A stretch of 64,000 bases of DNA from Paguma larvata (lineage: Eukaryota > Chordata > Mammalia > Carnivora > Viverridae): assembly GCA_030068075.1 (NCBI GenBank), contig CM057843.1, positions 41,547,832-41,611,831 on the forward strand. Reading direction: 5' to 3'. The notes under the pieces are model-generated. The model saw only the letters and a list, made by a program, of their open reading frames with translations. It had not been told where the DNA came from and did no database searches. Below are positions 1 to 12,355 of this stretch, one piece after another. Positions within the stretch are counted from its first letter, which is position 1. The number at the start of each line of letters is the position of its first letter. Position numbers and translations under genes: made by a program.

Positions 1-7
1 TTTTCAG

Positions 8-168
8 GGAGCCTGGGTGGCTTAGTCGGTGAAGCATCCGACTCGGTCTCAGCTCAGGCCATGATCTCATTGTTCGTGGGTTCGAGCCCCGTATTGTCCG
101 CACTGCCGGTGCAGAGCCTGCCTGGGATTCTTCGTCTCCTCCTCTCTCCGCCCCTCCCCTGCTTGTAG
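8..168 (+). mobile_element. tRNA-Lys-derived SINE (SINEC, felid type)
   Basis: GCCTGGGTGGCTTAGTCGGT head and the GGTTCGAGCCCC B-box region are readable; the tail is missing. Confidence 0.85.
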
Positions 169-271
169 CCATTTTCTACAAACTTTTTACCTCAGAGGCA
201 GAGGGTTGGGTTAACCACGCTCTGTCCACGGCCTGTTATAAATTAGTATTTGCAGAGTCACGCTCTTGGCT

Positions 272-315
272 TCATTCATTCATTCACTCATTCGTTCGTT
301 CGTTCGTTCATTCTC
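272..315 (+). repeat. ATTC/GTTC tetranucleotide repeat
   Basis: Short imperfect run of CATT, then CGTT, tetranucleotides. Confidence 0.8.
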
Positions 316-1929
316 TTTCATCCCCAAACCTATGTCCACATGATAGGATCTATCGTTCTGTTTGCTGAGCTCTTGCGGAATGGGTGGTGTTATTTCATAC
401 GCATGTGGTTTTTTACTTACTTGAGTGGCATTGTGCCATTTCTTCTCGGGCCCTGCTTTTCCCCTGGGCAGCATTTTTGCCCCGTACTCTCCTATGGAGG
501 CACAACCTGCACACAGTAAAATGTGGGCTGTGCCCTGGTCTTAAGCAGAACATTCGATTTTTTTTTATCCGTGTATCTCCCCGAGTAATCACCATCACCA
601 TCACAATAGGACACGTCTCCGGTCCTCCACAAGACTCCCTCGTGCCCCTTCCCAGTCTGGAATCCATTCCCTTCCCCCATCTGCCGCCAGAGGTAACTTG
701 TCTTCCAGCTTCAACTTGTCCTTGAACTTCACCTGCATGGAATCAGACGGTGGAGGGGGCGGGTCTTCTTTCATGTCCTGCTTCTTTCGCTCGGCTTGTC
801 TGGGAGATCCGTGCATACGGTGTGGGGAGTTAGTAGCCTGCTCTTTGAAACTGCCACGTAGCATGAAGTTTTTAAGATCCAGCCACGCGGCTCTGGGTAC
901 GTCCAGCTGTTGCTTCTCGCTGCTGCTCCACGGCACAGACCTTTCCGGTCTTCCAGCAAGGGACAAGGGGGATGCCTCGGCGACCACCCTCACCCACTTC
1001 CGCTTACGGAGCTATGTGTGCATTTCGCCGGGACGGATACCTAGGAGCGGAATTGCTGAGGGGCGGGGTCTAGGCCGGCTGAAACTCCCAGGTGCTAGCG
1101 AAGCAGGATCTGGAAGAAGGCCCGAGCTCCGCTGCTGGTCTTCCTGTGACCCCATTCTCCCCTCCCCCTTCCAGTCTAGAAAACCTTTCCGCTCCTCCTC
1201 TGTGTCCTCTCTCAGGACCCAGCTAAGCGCCTTGCTTCCTGAATGTCGCTGCCTCCGAGGCAGCCAGGGCCATCCTCCTGCATTATAACAAGACGATAAT
1301 CAATGAACTGCTAACTCTATTGCAATAAAGGAGCGAGCCCAACCTTATATAATTCTTTTTAATTGTTTTCTCACATTACAAGGGTTTTTTTCTTTTTTTT
1401 TTTTGCGAAACTTATTCCGCCATAAGTTATGTCGTTTAATTTCTCAAAGTGCTAATAATTTAATTGCTTCCTTCCTGCGCACAACCTGCCGGTACCGTCC
1501 TCCCTCCCCGGCGCAGAGATTATAAAACGGAGTTGGCAGGAATACCTAAGAGGGAGTCTTTTTGGCGGCAGGATTTGATGGGGAGCAGCTTTCTCAGAAG
1601 TCAGTGTGTGGGGCTGGGAACCGGGCTTGGGACTTCAAAGGGGCATGGGGCCCGGCCAAGCCTGCCAGCTCGCTCGCTCCAGGGGGTTTGGGATAATCAC
1701 AGGGGAGGGGAGAGGGGAAGAGCTGAGATTAGAGGGGCAGGATGAGGTAAGGGAGCCCTGAACGACAGTGTTCCCGGCTCAGACAGGCTGCCAGGGAAGC
1801 CGGACTCCATCGCCAGCAGGAGGGCTTCGGATCGGATCCGACACATTCTCGACAGTCAGGACTCTGAGGAGCCGACTGGAGCAGGGCAGGGGGGGAGGTG
1901 GCAGCTGCTAAGAAGAACTAGCATGTCTG

Positions 1930-2110
1930 GAACCCCTCACTGGCAGCCCGACCCTGTATTCCCCTAGGTCACCGCATTTCGTCTTGATACCCAACTCTCC
2001 GAGACAGGTACAGTTATTCTTCACTCTTGGACAGAGGAGGAAACTGAGGCAAAGAGCTATTCTTTTGCTCGGGTCCTCATAGCTGGTTGGTGGCAGAGCA
2101 AGAAGAGTCG
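1930..2110 (+). mobile_element. MIR-type SINE remnant
   Basis: The ancient MIR core GGACAGAGGAGGAAACTGAGG and the following text are recognisable. Confidence 0.65.
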
Positions 2111-3344
2111 GCCTCCAAAGGCCGGACTTTCACCTGCCTGCGTGGCAATGCCTCCACCCTCTGTCTGAGTGGAACGATGACATCACGGCTCCTGTGGCAA
2201 GCCGGGGCAGGGAGGGGCGGCAGAGGGCGGGATTAGGGATGAGCTCCAAGGCAGTGCCCTCCCCCACCCCTCTTGCCCAAAGTCTAATCCTCCTCGGAAT
2301 TGCTTTAACAGCGCCCCCCTCCACCGCCGCCTCCACGCCCCCACCGCCAACGACTCCACATTGTAGGACACAAGGCCCTTAAAAAGGTCTGCTCTAGAAT
2401 GTTCACGCTCCCCAGCCCCACCTTTACTGCCCCAAACTCCATTCCCCTGGGACGCCTCTTTCCTTTCGGGCTTCTGCGCCTTTGTAAACGCTGCTGCTTC
2501 GACCACAACCCGTCGAACCTCCCCTATGGATGAAATTCACCAGGCCCGGCTCACATGCGGCCTCCCTGCTTCCCGCAAACCTCCCGGGACACTTGGAGCA
2601 TGCGTCTCTGGGAGGGACACCTGGTCGCCTGTATGGCTGGCACGAGCTAACTCAGTTTCCTCCCCTGGTTCCTCACGAGCTCCGTGACTTCCGGAAACTT
2701 ACCTCTCTGACCCTCGCACGTGTGAGGTGGAACAAGTCAGTAACACACATACAACATTTAGCCAGGAACTGGGTGAGCACCGAAATTGTTATTTTTTGGC
2801 TGTCATGGACTCTGTATTTCCTTCTCCTGGCACACTCCCTGTCATGTAGTAGTTGCTTAATTAATACATAAAATGGGTAAAATAGCTAATCACTTACTTA
2901 CCTCCCCCCCTCCTCCCCACTCATCCAGCCCCAGAAATGATGCTGTGTGTCCTAGGTGGGGACTCCAGATACAGCGTCTCTTCATTGCTTCCGTCAGCCT
3001 GGTGTTTCCCCTGGAGGGCCCGGCTTTCAGAGTTCCACATAAGTTAATACTATGTCCCCACTCCTCCCCCACTCCATAAAGCAGGCAACAGAGGGCAACC
3101 CAAGCCAGCAACCACAGGCGTGGACCGTTGCCCAGAATGTCCTGCCTCCAGATTTGGAGACCCCAGAGCTTCGCCCCCCAGGGAGCATCCCTCTTGTTTT
3201 TACTGTTCTTTCTCTGGCTCTGGTTCCAATCTCTATGAGTGCCTAATCAGGACTCTGCCTCCTTGCCCCGCTGCACAGGATGGGGGTGCCTGGGACAAGT
3301 TGTGTGTCTCTTGTTCTCAGTCTGTTGAGTCCATGCACACGAGG

Positions 3345-3435
3345 GAAAGAGCACTAGATGGAATCAGAGAATGTTCCGGCTCCAACTACCATTCCTGGCT
3401 GTGTGACCTTGGGCAAGTCACCTGACCTCTCTGAA
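3345..3435 (-). mobile_element. MIR remnant (minus)
   Basis: CTGTGTGACCTTGGGCAAGT core, followed by CACCTGACCTCTCTGAATTC. Confidence 0.7.
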
Positions 3436-4289
3436 TTCCCAGGTGGCAGTGTGCTACTGTAGGGAGACGGGTGAGACTCGGCAGTGTAAAGCCACACAGA
3501 GATCAGTCTGATGGGCCCCCTTCCCTGCGACAGCTGCCTGCCCTGGGAGACCGGGAGAGGCAGAGTCAGAGCTAAATGCCTTGGGGTCTCCAGAGTTTGA
3601 GATCCTGAGGGGGCCAGGGAAGGGGGGGTGGGATACAGAGCCCCCAGCCTTACCCTGGCCGCGGAAAGGTGGGGAACTCAGGAGGCACGGGCAGACACCC
3701 TCCTGCCGGGACCTCTGCGACAAGGCACCCTCAGTGGGGCTCTGGGCAGCCATTTCCCTTTCCCACGTGGTTGCCAGAATCGGGGGTGAACCACAGGCAC
3801 AACTCGCTTCCCAGCACCGTCTGAGCAGAGCCAGGAGGCTTTGTGACTCCTAGAGAGGGACCCGGCATCTCAAGGCCCCCGGTGTGCGTCCAAGGACGGA
3901 CACACACACATCGGGTGGCTCTAAACTCTCCACCCTCGGCAGAGAGCGGCAGAGACCAAGCGAGAGCCGGACACCCCAAAACATGGGTGTGAAGGGCCCA
4001 GTGTGGAGGCACCTCCAGGAAGAGCCACTGTTGAGCAGAGCGGGGGCCTCAGAACCTCTTCGGGCTAGAATTGGGGGTGCCACCCCCACCCCGGGAGAGG
4101 CCCCCCATTCTCGTGTTGCCTTGGTGCCTCAAACTTGAGACTTGAGTTATGAAAAAAGTGATTATTATAACATTACGCCGCCACTCCCCGCCCACCTCCC
4201 CGACCAGACGGGAAGCCTCTGGCAGGTGGAGGCCTGTTTTACGCCTCCACGGCCGAACCCCTTCCCCCCAGCTCCCACCCGCTGCCTCA

Positions 4290-4530
4290 TTCACAAATAT
4301 TTATTGGCTTCTGAAATCAGACGAGCCTGGGTTACTAGGCTGGCTCCGCCCCTTCCCAGCTGGGTGACCTCAGGCAAGCTCCCTCTCCTCACTGAACCTG
4401 TGTGTTCCCACCATAAGAAGGGGATAATGACAGACGCTCCCCTCCCCCCCACAGAGTTTTTGAGAGGATTAATTTATTCTATACCGGCTTAGAATAATGC
4501 CTGGCACCTAGGAAGCTCTCAATAAATGTT
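4290..4530 (-). mobile_element. MIR remnant (minus)
   Basis: GGGTGACCTCAGGCAAGCTC core and the AATAATGCCTGGCACCTAGG end followed by CTCAATAAATGTTAGCTGTT. Confidence 0.75.
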
Positions 4531-4839
4531 AGCTGTTTCCGTTTTATTTGTAACATTCTCCCCATAGCGGGGAATGTCGCTCTTCCCTGCCAGAGGGTAA
4601 ACTCAACCCCCAGAAGGAACTCCAGGAGTTACGTGCTGAATGAATGATCGAATGAATGAATGAACGAATGAGGAAGGACAAGGCTGGCACTGTGGGCGTG
4701 AGCTTTCAAGAGCTGCTGCCAGTGCCGCTCAGGATGGTCTCCTGGGGGGGGGGTGGCAACGGTGACCGTTCCCCACTTGGTCCCCAGGAAGTGCCACTCA
4801 GGCGTCTCCTGCTCATCTCTCTGACTCTTGGCTGTTCTT

Positions 4840-5842
4840 TTTTCTTTTTAATTAATTCAATCTTTAATTTACATCCGAGTCAGTTAGCACAGGGCGCAAC
4901 CATGATTTCAGGAGTAGGTTCTTTAACGCCCCTTCCCCATTTCGCCCATCCCCCCTCCCACAACCCCTCTAGCAACCCTGTGTTTGTTCTCCATATTTAA
5001 GTCTTTTATGTTTCGCCCCCCTCCTTGTTTTTTACATTCCTTTTGCTTCCCTTCCCTTATGCTCATCTGTTTTATATCTTAACTTCCTCATACGGTGAAG
5101 TCATATGATATTTGTCTTTCTCTGACTTTCGCTTAGCATCATACCCTCTAGTTCCCTCCACGTGGTTGCAAATGGCAAAATTTCGTTCTTTTTGATTGCC
5201 AAGTAATACTCCGTTGTGTATATACACCATGTCTTCTTTATCCAGTCATCCGTCGATGGACATTTGGGCTCCTTCCATACTTTGGCTATTGTCGATAGCG
5301 CTGCTATAAACATTGGGGTGCATGTGTCCCTTCGAAACAGCACACCTGTATCCCTTGGATAAGTACCTAGTAGTGCAATCGCTGGGTCCTAGGGTAGTTC
5401 TATCTCTAATTTTTTGAGGAACCTCCATGCTGTTTTCCAGAGCGGCTGCACCAGTTTGCCTTCCCGCCAGCAAAAGAGATCGTCTTTCTCCGCATCCTTG
5501 CCAGCATCGTTGTTGCCTGAGTTGTTAACGTGAGCCGTTCTGACAGGTGTGAGGGGGGATCTCATTGTGGTTTTGATTTGTATTTCCCTGATGAGGAGGG
5601 ATGTCAAGGATTCTTTCACGTGTCGGTTGGCCACCTGGATGTCTTCCTTGGAGAAGTGTCTGTTCATGCCTTTTGCCCATTTCTTCATTGAACTATTTGG
5701 TTTTTGGGTGTTGAGTTTGAGAAGTTCTTCACAGATTTTGGAGACTAACCCTTTATCTGATATGCCGTTTGCAAATATCTTCTCCCATTCTGTCAGTTGC
5801 CTTTTAGTTTTGCTGATTGTTTCCTTTTCGGCTGCTCTCTAA
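4840..5842 (-). mobile_element. L1 3' fragment with ORF2 C-terminus remnant
   Basis: On the minus strand broken ORF2 peptides such as [35 protein letters not shown] and WCIYTTEYYLAIKKNEIL are readable, followed by L1 3' UTR. The copy is 5'-truncated and carries frame breaks, so it is inactive. Confidence 0.9.
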
Positions 5843-6704
5843 GGCAAGAGTCCTAAGTGTCTCCAGCTGCCTTGCCCCCCCCCCACGAGGGTGCAGGAAT
5901 GGGGAGGAGAGTACAAAGCATGCTGCTCGAACCCCTTCTTTCTAGGCGGCAGAGGGCAGGCCGGGGCTGACTCCAGTGACACGGTGGCTGAGCTGTCCCT
6001 TTGCAGCCCGTGGACTCAGCATCTGGCGTGTGGTGATGGGCGGGGCTCCTCCCTGAGGATTCTCAGGTACGCTTCTCCATCTCATCCTTAAGTCGGGCTG
6101 CAGAAAAGTAAGAGCTTGGTGTGTTCGGAACCCCTTCTTCCCCTCTTGCAGGTTCCCCACGCCTCCATGCCCCGGAGGACTCTGGGAAGAGGCTTGGAAC
6201 TGGAGCCAGACGGTCAGGCCACATAGGAGCAAAGCCCCCGCCCCTTTGTCCCCTAAGTCTCCACCCCACCCTCCAGCTGACCTGACCCGGGGAAGATACA
6301 CCTGCAAGGGCCCTTCTCGGCTCCCCGGGCAGGCAGGGTTCCTGCTGGCAAGATGGATCCTGGGCTGCCTCTGCCCTCGACTTGCCCAGAGAAACTCGGC
6401 CCCCTCCCTCGAGCTGCCCAACTTTCAATACGGACTCCTACCCTGTGAATTAGCTCCTCCAAGGCTCGGCAAACTTTTTCTGTCAAAGGACAGAGAATTA
6501 ATAACGTAGGCCTTGAGAGTCAGACACACCATCTCTCCTGCCACACTCAACTCCTCTGTTGCAGCACAAAAGCAACCAGACCACACGTAAACCGGTAAGT
6601 GTGACTGTGTCCCCAGAAAACTACTTAGAGTCACTAAAATTTGAATCTCTTATCTTTTTCATGTCCTAAATGTTGTTTGCCTTCAGATGCTTTCTAGGCA
6701 TTGA

Positions 6705-6795
6705 AAAAAGGGGAGGGGGAGAGGGGAGGGGGAGAGGGGAGGGGGGGAGGGGAGGGGGGAGGGGAGGTGGGGAGGGGAGGGGTGGGGGCGGGGGC
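6705..6795 (+). repeat. G-rich (GGGGA)n tract
   Basis: About 90 bp of GGGGAGGGG/GGGGGAGA-type repeats, all purine on the plus strand, directly before a SINE 5' end. Many runs of four or more G make G-quadruplex formation possible. Confidence 0.85.
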
Positions 6796-7005
6796 CTGGG
6801 CGGCTCCATCGGTTAAGCATTCGACTCTGGGTTTCAGCTCAGGCCATGATCTCACAGCTCATGAGTTCCGGCTCTGAATTAGGCTCTGCGCTGACAGTGA
6901 GGAGCCTGCTTAGGATTCTCTCTATCTCCCTCTCTCTCTGACCCTCCCTGTCTCGCCGTCTCTGTCTGTCTCAAAATAAGTAAGTAAACTTTAAAAAAAT
7001 TAAAA
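6790..7005 (+). mobile_element. SINEC copy inserted into a hAT-like element
   Basis: GCCTGGGCGGCTCCATCGGT head, (CT)n stretch and AAAATAAGTAAGTAAAC tail. It splits an older repeat at 6460-7095. Confidence 0.85.
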
Positions 7006-7761
7006 GAAAATATTAAAAGAGAAGAAAAAAGGCGAGAAGCTTCCACAGCCCGCAGGCCATACAAAAACAGGCCCTGCGCCCAATCCGGGCCGTGGTCTCC
7101 CAAGCCTTGCCTCAGAGACCCCGGTCCCTCCGCATCTCTCCAGCGAGCGTTCCCGGGCCGCAAACTTCTTTCCAGGGACTGCGCAAAGCAGCCGCAGCAG
7201 GCCCTTTGCCAAGGCCTGCCTGTTCCAGGGACCGGACTGGGCTCAGCAGAGGGGGACAGAAAAGGAGCGGGGCACCCAGCCCGCCCTTGAGGAACCCCCA
7301 GTCCAATGGGGGTGTCCTAGACCCATGCGAGGAGGAGTCTCATACAAGGCGGATGAGGACCAGGGTCGCGAGAGGGAACTTACCTTGTCCGGGGAATAAG
7401 CGGGTTCTGGGGCCCTGCTTGGCAGAGGTCAAGGACAACGCTCAGCTCCCCGGGAGAAGAGATGTACGGGGAGAGACTTCAGGGAGGAAACGACGTCGGG
7501 GACGGACGTGAGGGAACAGGACCCCCAGAGATGAGGCGGTCACCTCCACACAAAGGGAGCCCCCCACACCCACCCGGCTCCTGCGCAAAGCCACTGAGCA
7601 CGTGTAGCCACTCCCAGCGCCTCGCCTCCTTGATGCCGTCACCGGACAGCGGGCCGCTCGGGGCGGGAGTAGGGGCCTGACCCATTCTGAGCCTCTGGAT
7701 GCCAAAACACATGTTTTCTTGGTCTGTTTTTTATTTTGTAATAAGTCTTGCTCCCAGAGAA

Positions 7762-7777
7762 AGAAATCTCTCTCTAT

Positions 7778-7816
<39 letters not shown>

Positions 7817-7993
7817 TTTTGAGAGAGAGAGAGAGAGCGCGTGCAGGGAAGGAGCAGAGATAGAGAGTCCCAAGCAGGCTCCACGCCGTCAGCGCAGAGC
7901 CTGATGCAGGGCTCGATCCCACAGACCCCGGATCACGGCCTGAGCTGAGACCAACAGTCGGACACCGTAACCGACTGAGCCACCCAGGCGCCC
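7762..7993 (-). mobile_element. SINEC copy (minus)
   Basis: (TTTA)n tail at the left and GGCGCCTGGGTGGCTCAGTC head in reverse at the right. Near-identical target duplication CTCCCAGAGAA (7751-7761) and CTCCAAGAGAA (7994-8004). Confidence 0.92.
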
Positions 7994-8304
7994 CTCCAAG
8001 AGAACATGTTTTTTGCACAAAGCATGCTTTAGTAAGTGTTTGCTGAGATGGAAATGAGGGTGGGGTTGGGAGAGAGGATGACAAAGATTCGACGGAAACT
8101 GGACCAGCTGGATTGTGTTGTTCCTTCTATTATCTCCAGCTCCGCAGGCTCCAGAAGGGCATTTCCCGGGAGGGTGCCAGCGGTCTTGGGCACAACCTAA
8201 GAGGCTCTTAGAGGGGACTCCTCATTCTGGAAGAATTGCTGCAGCCTTCTGACTTCTTGAAAACGAGAAGGGAAGCAGCAACTACTATTGCCTGTGTGCG
8301 TACA

Positions 8305-9051
8305 CACACATACACACACACACCAACACACACACACACACACACACACACCAACCCACACACACACACACCCACACACACACAACCCCACACACACACA
8401 CCCCCCAACCCACACACCCACACACCCACACACACACCCACACACACCCCAACCCACACACACACACACACACACCCCAACCCACACACACACACCCCAA
8501 CCCACACACACACACCCACACACACACACATACACACACACACCCCAACCCACACCCACACACACACACCCCAACCCCCCCACACACACACCAACCCACA
8601 CACACACACACACACACACCCCAACCCACACACACACCCCAACCCACACACACCCCAACACACACACACACACACACACACCCCAACACACACACACACA
8701 CACCCCAACCCACACACACCCACCCACACACACACCCACACACACACACCCCACACACACACACCCACACACACACCCACACACCCACACACACACCCAC
8801 ACACACCCCAACCCACACACACACACACACCCCAACCCACACACACACACCCACACACACACACATACACACACACACCCCAACCCACACACACACACAC
8901 ACACCCACACACACCCCAACCCACACACACACCCACACACACACAACCCCCCACACACACACACCCCAACCCACACACCCACACACCCACACACACACCC
9001 ACACACACCCCAACCCACACACACACACACACACCCCAACCCACACACACA

Positions 9052-9084
<33 letters not shown>

Positions 9085-9118
9085 CAACCCACACACACAC
9101 ACACACACACCAACCCAC
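8305..9118 (+). repeat. CA-rich complex tandem repeat (~815 bp)
   Basis: This is a long array of (CA)n blocks of variable length separated by CCCCAACC and CCCA interruptions. The plus strand is almost entirely A and C, with a few T in TACACA and virtually no G. Higher-order repetition is visible: blocks such as the one beginning near 8400 recur near 8960. It is a microsatellite that has expanded into a minisatellite-like array. Open frames on both strands are by-products of the composition. Confidence 0.95.
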
Positions 9119-9185
9119 AATCCTCCCTTCTCTGACAGCCATCTCCTGCCTCTTAACTGGACCCCCCACTTTTCTGACAAAAAAA

Positions 9186-9408
9186 GGGGGGGCACCTGGG
9201 TGGCTCAGTCGGTTGAGCGTCCGACTTCGGCTCAGGTCACCATCTCACGGTTTGTGAGTTCGAGCCCCGCGTCGGGCCCTGTGCTGACGGCTCTGAGCTG
9301 GAACCTGCTTCGGATTCTGTGTCTCCCTCTCTCTCTCTCTCTGCCCATCCCCTGTTCATGCTCTCTCTCTCTCTCTCTCAAAAATAAGTAAACACTAAAA
9401 AAAAAAAA
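9186..9408 (+). mobile_element. SINEC copy (plus)
   Basis: Complete: GGCACCTGGGTGGCTCAGTC head, (CT)n run and A-rich tail. Confidence 0.93.
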
Positions 9409-9984
9409 GGCAAAGTCCCTTAGACATCCCAACAGCCACAGCAGACTGGGCTCCGGGCGCCTCGGAGCCAACTCCCTTAGGATCCAGATGAGCCTGGTCA
9501 CCCACACCCAGTGAATGAGACGGGTCACTCCCGTGAAGCCGGCAAACCAGAACCATGGCCGACAGCTATGGAGGCCCGCCAAGGGAGCAGCACGCAGGAG
9601 AAGCGGGAGGAAGGAATAGTCGGGACAGATTGAGAAGAACCCTTACCCCCCCCCACCTCCGGTTTTCTCCTTCTCACCCTGGCCGCCAGGGCTGACTGAC
9701 CTCCCCGGAGTTCTCAGGTGACTGGGACTCCGCCCCTCCCACAGCCCACCACCCGTGCCCTTGACCCCGAAGCTAGCCCCCGGCTACCCACGGGACGTGC
9801 CACCTACCCAACATCAGCCCACACACCGAGAGCCTGAAGCGGAGGAGGCAGCGAAGCCAGGGTGTAGGAAGAGACGGCCGCATGCACGCATGTGCACAAA
9901 CCTACAAAGAGAGACTGAAAACGGCTTGTCCTGTAGCCTTGGCACTTACGACACGTAATCTCCGGGCCTCTCACTCATCTAAGG

Positions 9985-10140
9985 TCACGGAAATCCAGAG
10001 CCAAGGGAGATCTTACTACCCCCATTCTCCAGAGGAGGAGACTGAGGTTCAAAGAGATTCCTTGACTCACCCAGATCACGAAGCCAACCAGAGGCACAGC
10101 CAGGATCTGGACCCCGGCCTATCTCCTATCCCACGCCGGG
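9985..10140 (+). mobile_element. MIR remnant (plus)
   Basis: AGAGGAGGAGACTGAGGTTC core and GCACAGCCAGGATCTGGACC end. Confidence 0.65.
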
Positions 10141-10543
10141 AACCCCGAGTCAGTCTCCGATTGGGCCTTGGGCTCCAGCAAAACGGAGGGGCTGCATTTT
10201 TTTTCTTTGAAAGGCTTTGGTATTGGTGGTCAGGATAAAAGTCAAATCTTGTCTGGACTTCCTCTAAGTTACTCCGTGGTTTCGATTGTTTGTATTTTTC
10301 AACCGTTTGGCAGGTGGGACAAGAGGCACAACCATTGTATCTTAGCGGGACCCAGAGCAACTTCCAGAAGTTCTGGTCCCGAGGCACACGTTGTTGCCTG
10401 AACTACTGCTTCTCTGGTTGTGCCGGGCTCTGTCGGGATGAAGTTTCTTTGGCTGGTGACACACTCTGTGCTCACAATTCCACACCATTTGTGTAAACAA
10501 AGGAGAGGAGATTAGTGTATGTGTGTGAGGTCTGTATTTGCTG

Positions 10544-10561
10544 TATATATATATATATATA
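10544..10561 (+). repeat. (TA)n microsatellite
   Basis: Nine TA units. Confidence 0.8.
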
Positions 10562-10666
10562 CGCACAGTCCAGGTCACCGAGAACACACAAGAAAATGAA
10601 CACGCTGACTGCCTCTAGGAAGGTAAAATGGTTGCCAGGACAGAGATGATAAAATCGCACCAAAGA

Positions 10667-10903
10667 GGGGCGCCTGGGTGGCTCAGTCGGTTAAGCACCC
10701 GACGACTTCGGCTCAGGTCATGATCTCGAAGTTCACGGGTTCAAGCCCCGCATCGGGCTCTGTCCTGACAGCTCAGAACCTGGAGCCTGCTTCGGATTCT
10801 GTGTCTCCCTCTCTCTCTGCCCCACCCAGCTTGTGCACACATGAGCTCTCGCTCTCTCTCTCTCTCTCTCAAAAATAAATAAAAACATTAAAAAAATTTT
10901 TTA
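10667..10903 (+). mobile_element. SINEC copy (plus)
   Basis: Complete head, body, (CT)n and AAAAATAAATAAAAACATT tail. Confidence 0.93.
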
Positions 10904-11800
10904 AGAGAATGTTATATAACTCTGAGAGTTTGTGCCACGCGGATGCCAGTCAAAGAAATAAACGCTTCGCAACGTTCACGACCTTGTTTTAGGCGGAAAC
11001 AACAGAAGTCAGTAGCTTCTGTTTTCAAGTCTGAAGATGTACCTGGGACAAAAAACACAACCAAAACTAATCAAGGGTCTGGTCGCTGCCTTGCAGTAAT
11101 GCAGACAGAAAAACACAGAGAACCAAAACCAATTTAAAACCTCACCAAACGAGATTCCTGCAGAACGAGGAAGTCAGGAGAGCGAGAGGGAGGGACGTGG
11201 GCCGAGAAGGGACCTGGTACCAAGTAGGGAGGCAGGGGGAGCGGCTCCAGAGGCCCAGCGCCTCCCAGCAGGAGTTTGCACGGAGGGGTGGGGATGGGGG
11301 GGGACATTTAAAGAGAGAGGAGCCCAGCCGGTGACTCCTGCCCTGGAGATACCCCGGTAAATCGCCACCGAAGAAGGAGGTGGCGCCACCGAGAACCGGC
11401 CCCTCACGCATCACTGGAACTTAGGGGACTCTTTGCCAATCTGGGACTCGGTTCCTTTGTCTAGAAAATGCGGGCTTTGGCCCAGGAAGATCTCCAGGTG
11501 CCTCGCGGCTCTAATAGTCTCTGATTTGATGGCTGCAGCCGCTGCAAACGTGCGTAAAATAGATTAGTTTTAAGCAGTAGGAAAAACAAAACTGAAAATC
11601 AGATTTATCATTTTAATTAAATATACTTTACACTCTCAATTTCTAGGGAGCAAAATGCTACCCCCCCCCATCGGTTTTCCCTTTGCGGGAGACATTCATG
11701 TCTGAGGCACAATTTCAGAAAACGCCGAACCAGCCCCTAAGAAGATCCACAATTAACAAGACCCTAACAGGTATTTCTTATCAGGAAAGCGGGACTTGGC

Positions 11801-11817
11801 GGGGGGGGGGGGGGGGG
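11801..11817 (+). repeat. Poly-G tract, 17 bp
   Basis: Homopolymer of 17 G followed by further G-rich DNA; length in the assembly may be unreliable. Confidence 0.8.
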
Positions 11818-12314
11818 ACACAAAAAGGAAATGTCCGGGAGGGGGGAGGGTCAGGGGGGGTCAGGGCGTGGAAGACTAGGAATCCGCCGCTAAGAACAAC
11901 TTGCTTTTGTCTCCAGTCTCCTGTCTCCTGTCCGACGCGGCAGCTACCCCCTGGAAGGGGGTGGAGCTCGGAAGGGACTCGGGAGCCTGGAGTTTGGTCC
12001 CCACCCCTGATGACAAAAGCGAATTGCTCTCTGAACCTTGAAGTGCTCAACTATAAGATGGAACTAAAAATACCAATGGCGAGGAGCGCTGGGCACATGG
12101 AAGATAACATATCTGAAAAGGCTTAGAAAAACAATAAAGTGTAAAGCGTGGGGGCAAACACCATATTTTGGAAATTCAAATTGGGATTCCGAATGCCTGG
12201 TCCCCCCCACCCCCCCCGCCCCTGCCCCGGGGCTGGGTATTGTCCCTCTCAGCATGCGTCCCCCTACCGTCCTTCCTCCCGGCCACAGACTTCCCCACCC
12301 AGGCACTTTGTCCC

Positions 12315-12317
<3 letters not shown>

Positions 12318-12352
<35 letters not shown>
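12318..12352 (+). repeat. (GA)n microsatellite
   Basis: About 17 GA units. Confidence 0.85.

Positions 12353-12355
<3 letters not shown>

Larger units (their letters stand above)
6460..7095 (+). mobile_element. Old hAT-like DNA transposon remnant, split by a SINE
   Basis: The left part (6460-6615) resembles the mammalian-wide element beginning GGCAAACTTTTTCTGTAAAG with a conserved CTCAACTC block. The right part (7040-7095, AGGCCATACAAAAACAGGCC) resembles its far end. The SINE and the G-rich tract lie between. The exact family name is uncertain. Confidence 0.55.

Noticed and set aside
5101..5688. ORFs with retrotransposon similarity
   Set aside because: Pieces of a broken L1 ORF2, annotated as a mobile element and not as a gene.
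8305..9118. CRISPR-like regular spacing of CCCCAACCCA units
   Set aside because: Spacers are themselves (CA)n, not unique, and the genome is mammalian; it is a simple-sequence array.
8236..9391. Open frames of 294-367 codons on both strands
   Set aside because: They come only from the CA-rich repeat, giving His/Thr/Pro or Val/Cys/Gly strings; no start context, domain or conservation is visible.
9186..9408. tRNA genes suggested by A- and B-box text (GGCTCAGTCGG, GGTTCGAGCCCC) in many places
   Set aside because: Each is the tRNA-derived head of a SINE without a foldable complete tRNA or anticodon arm; none is a tRNA gene.
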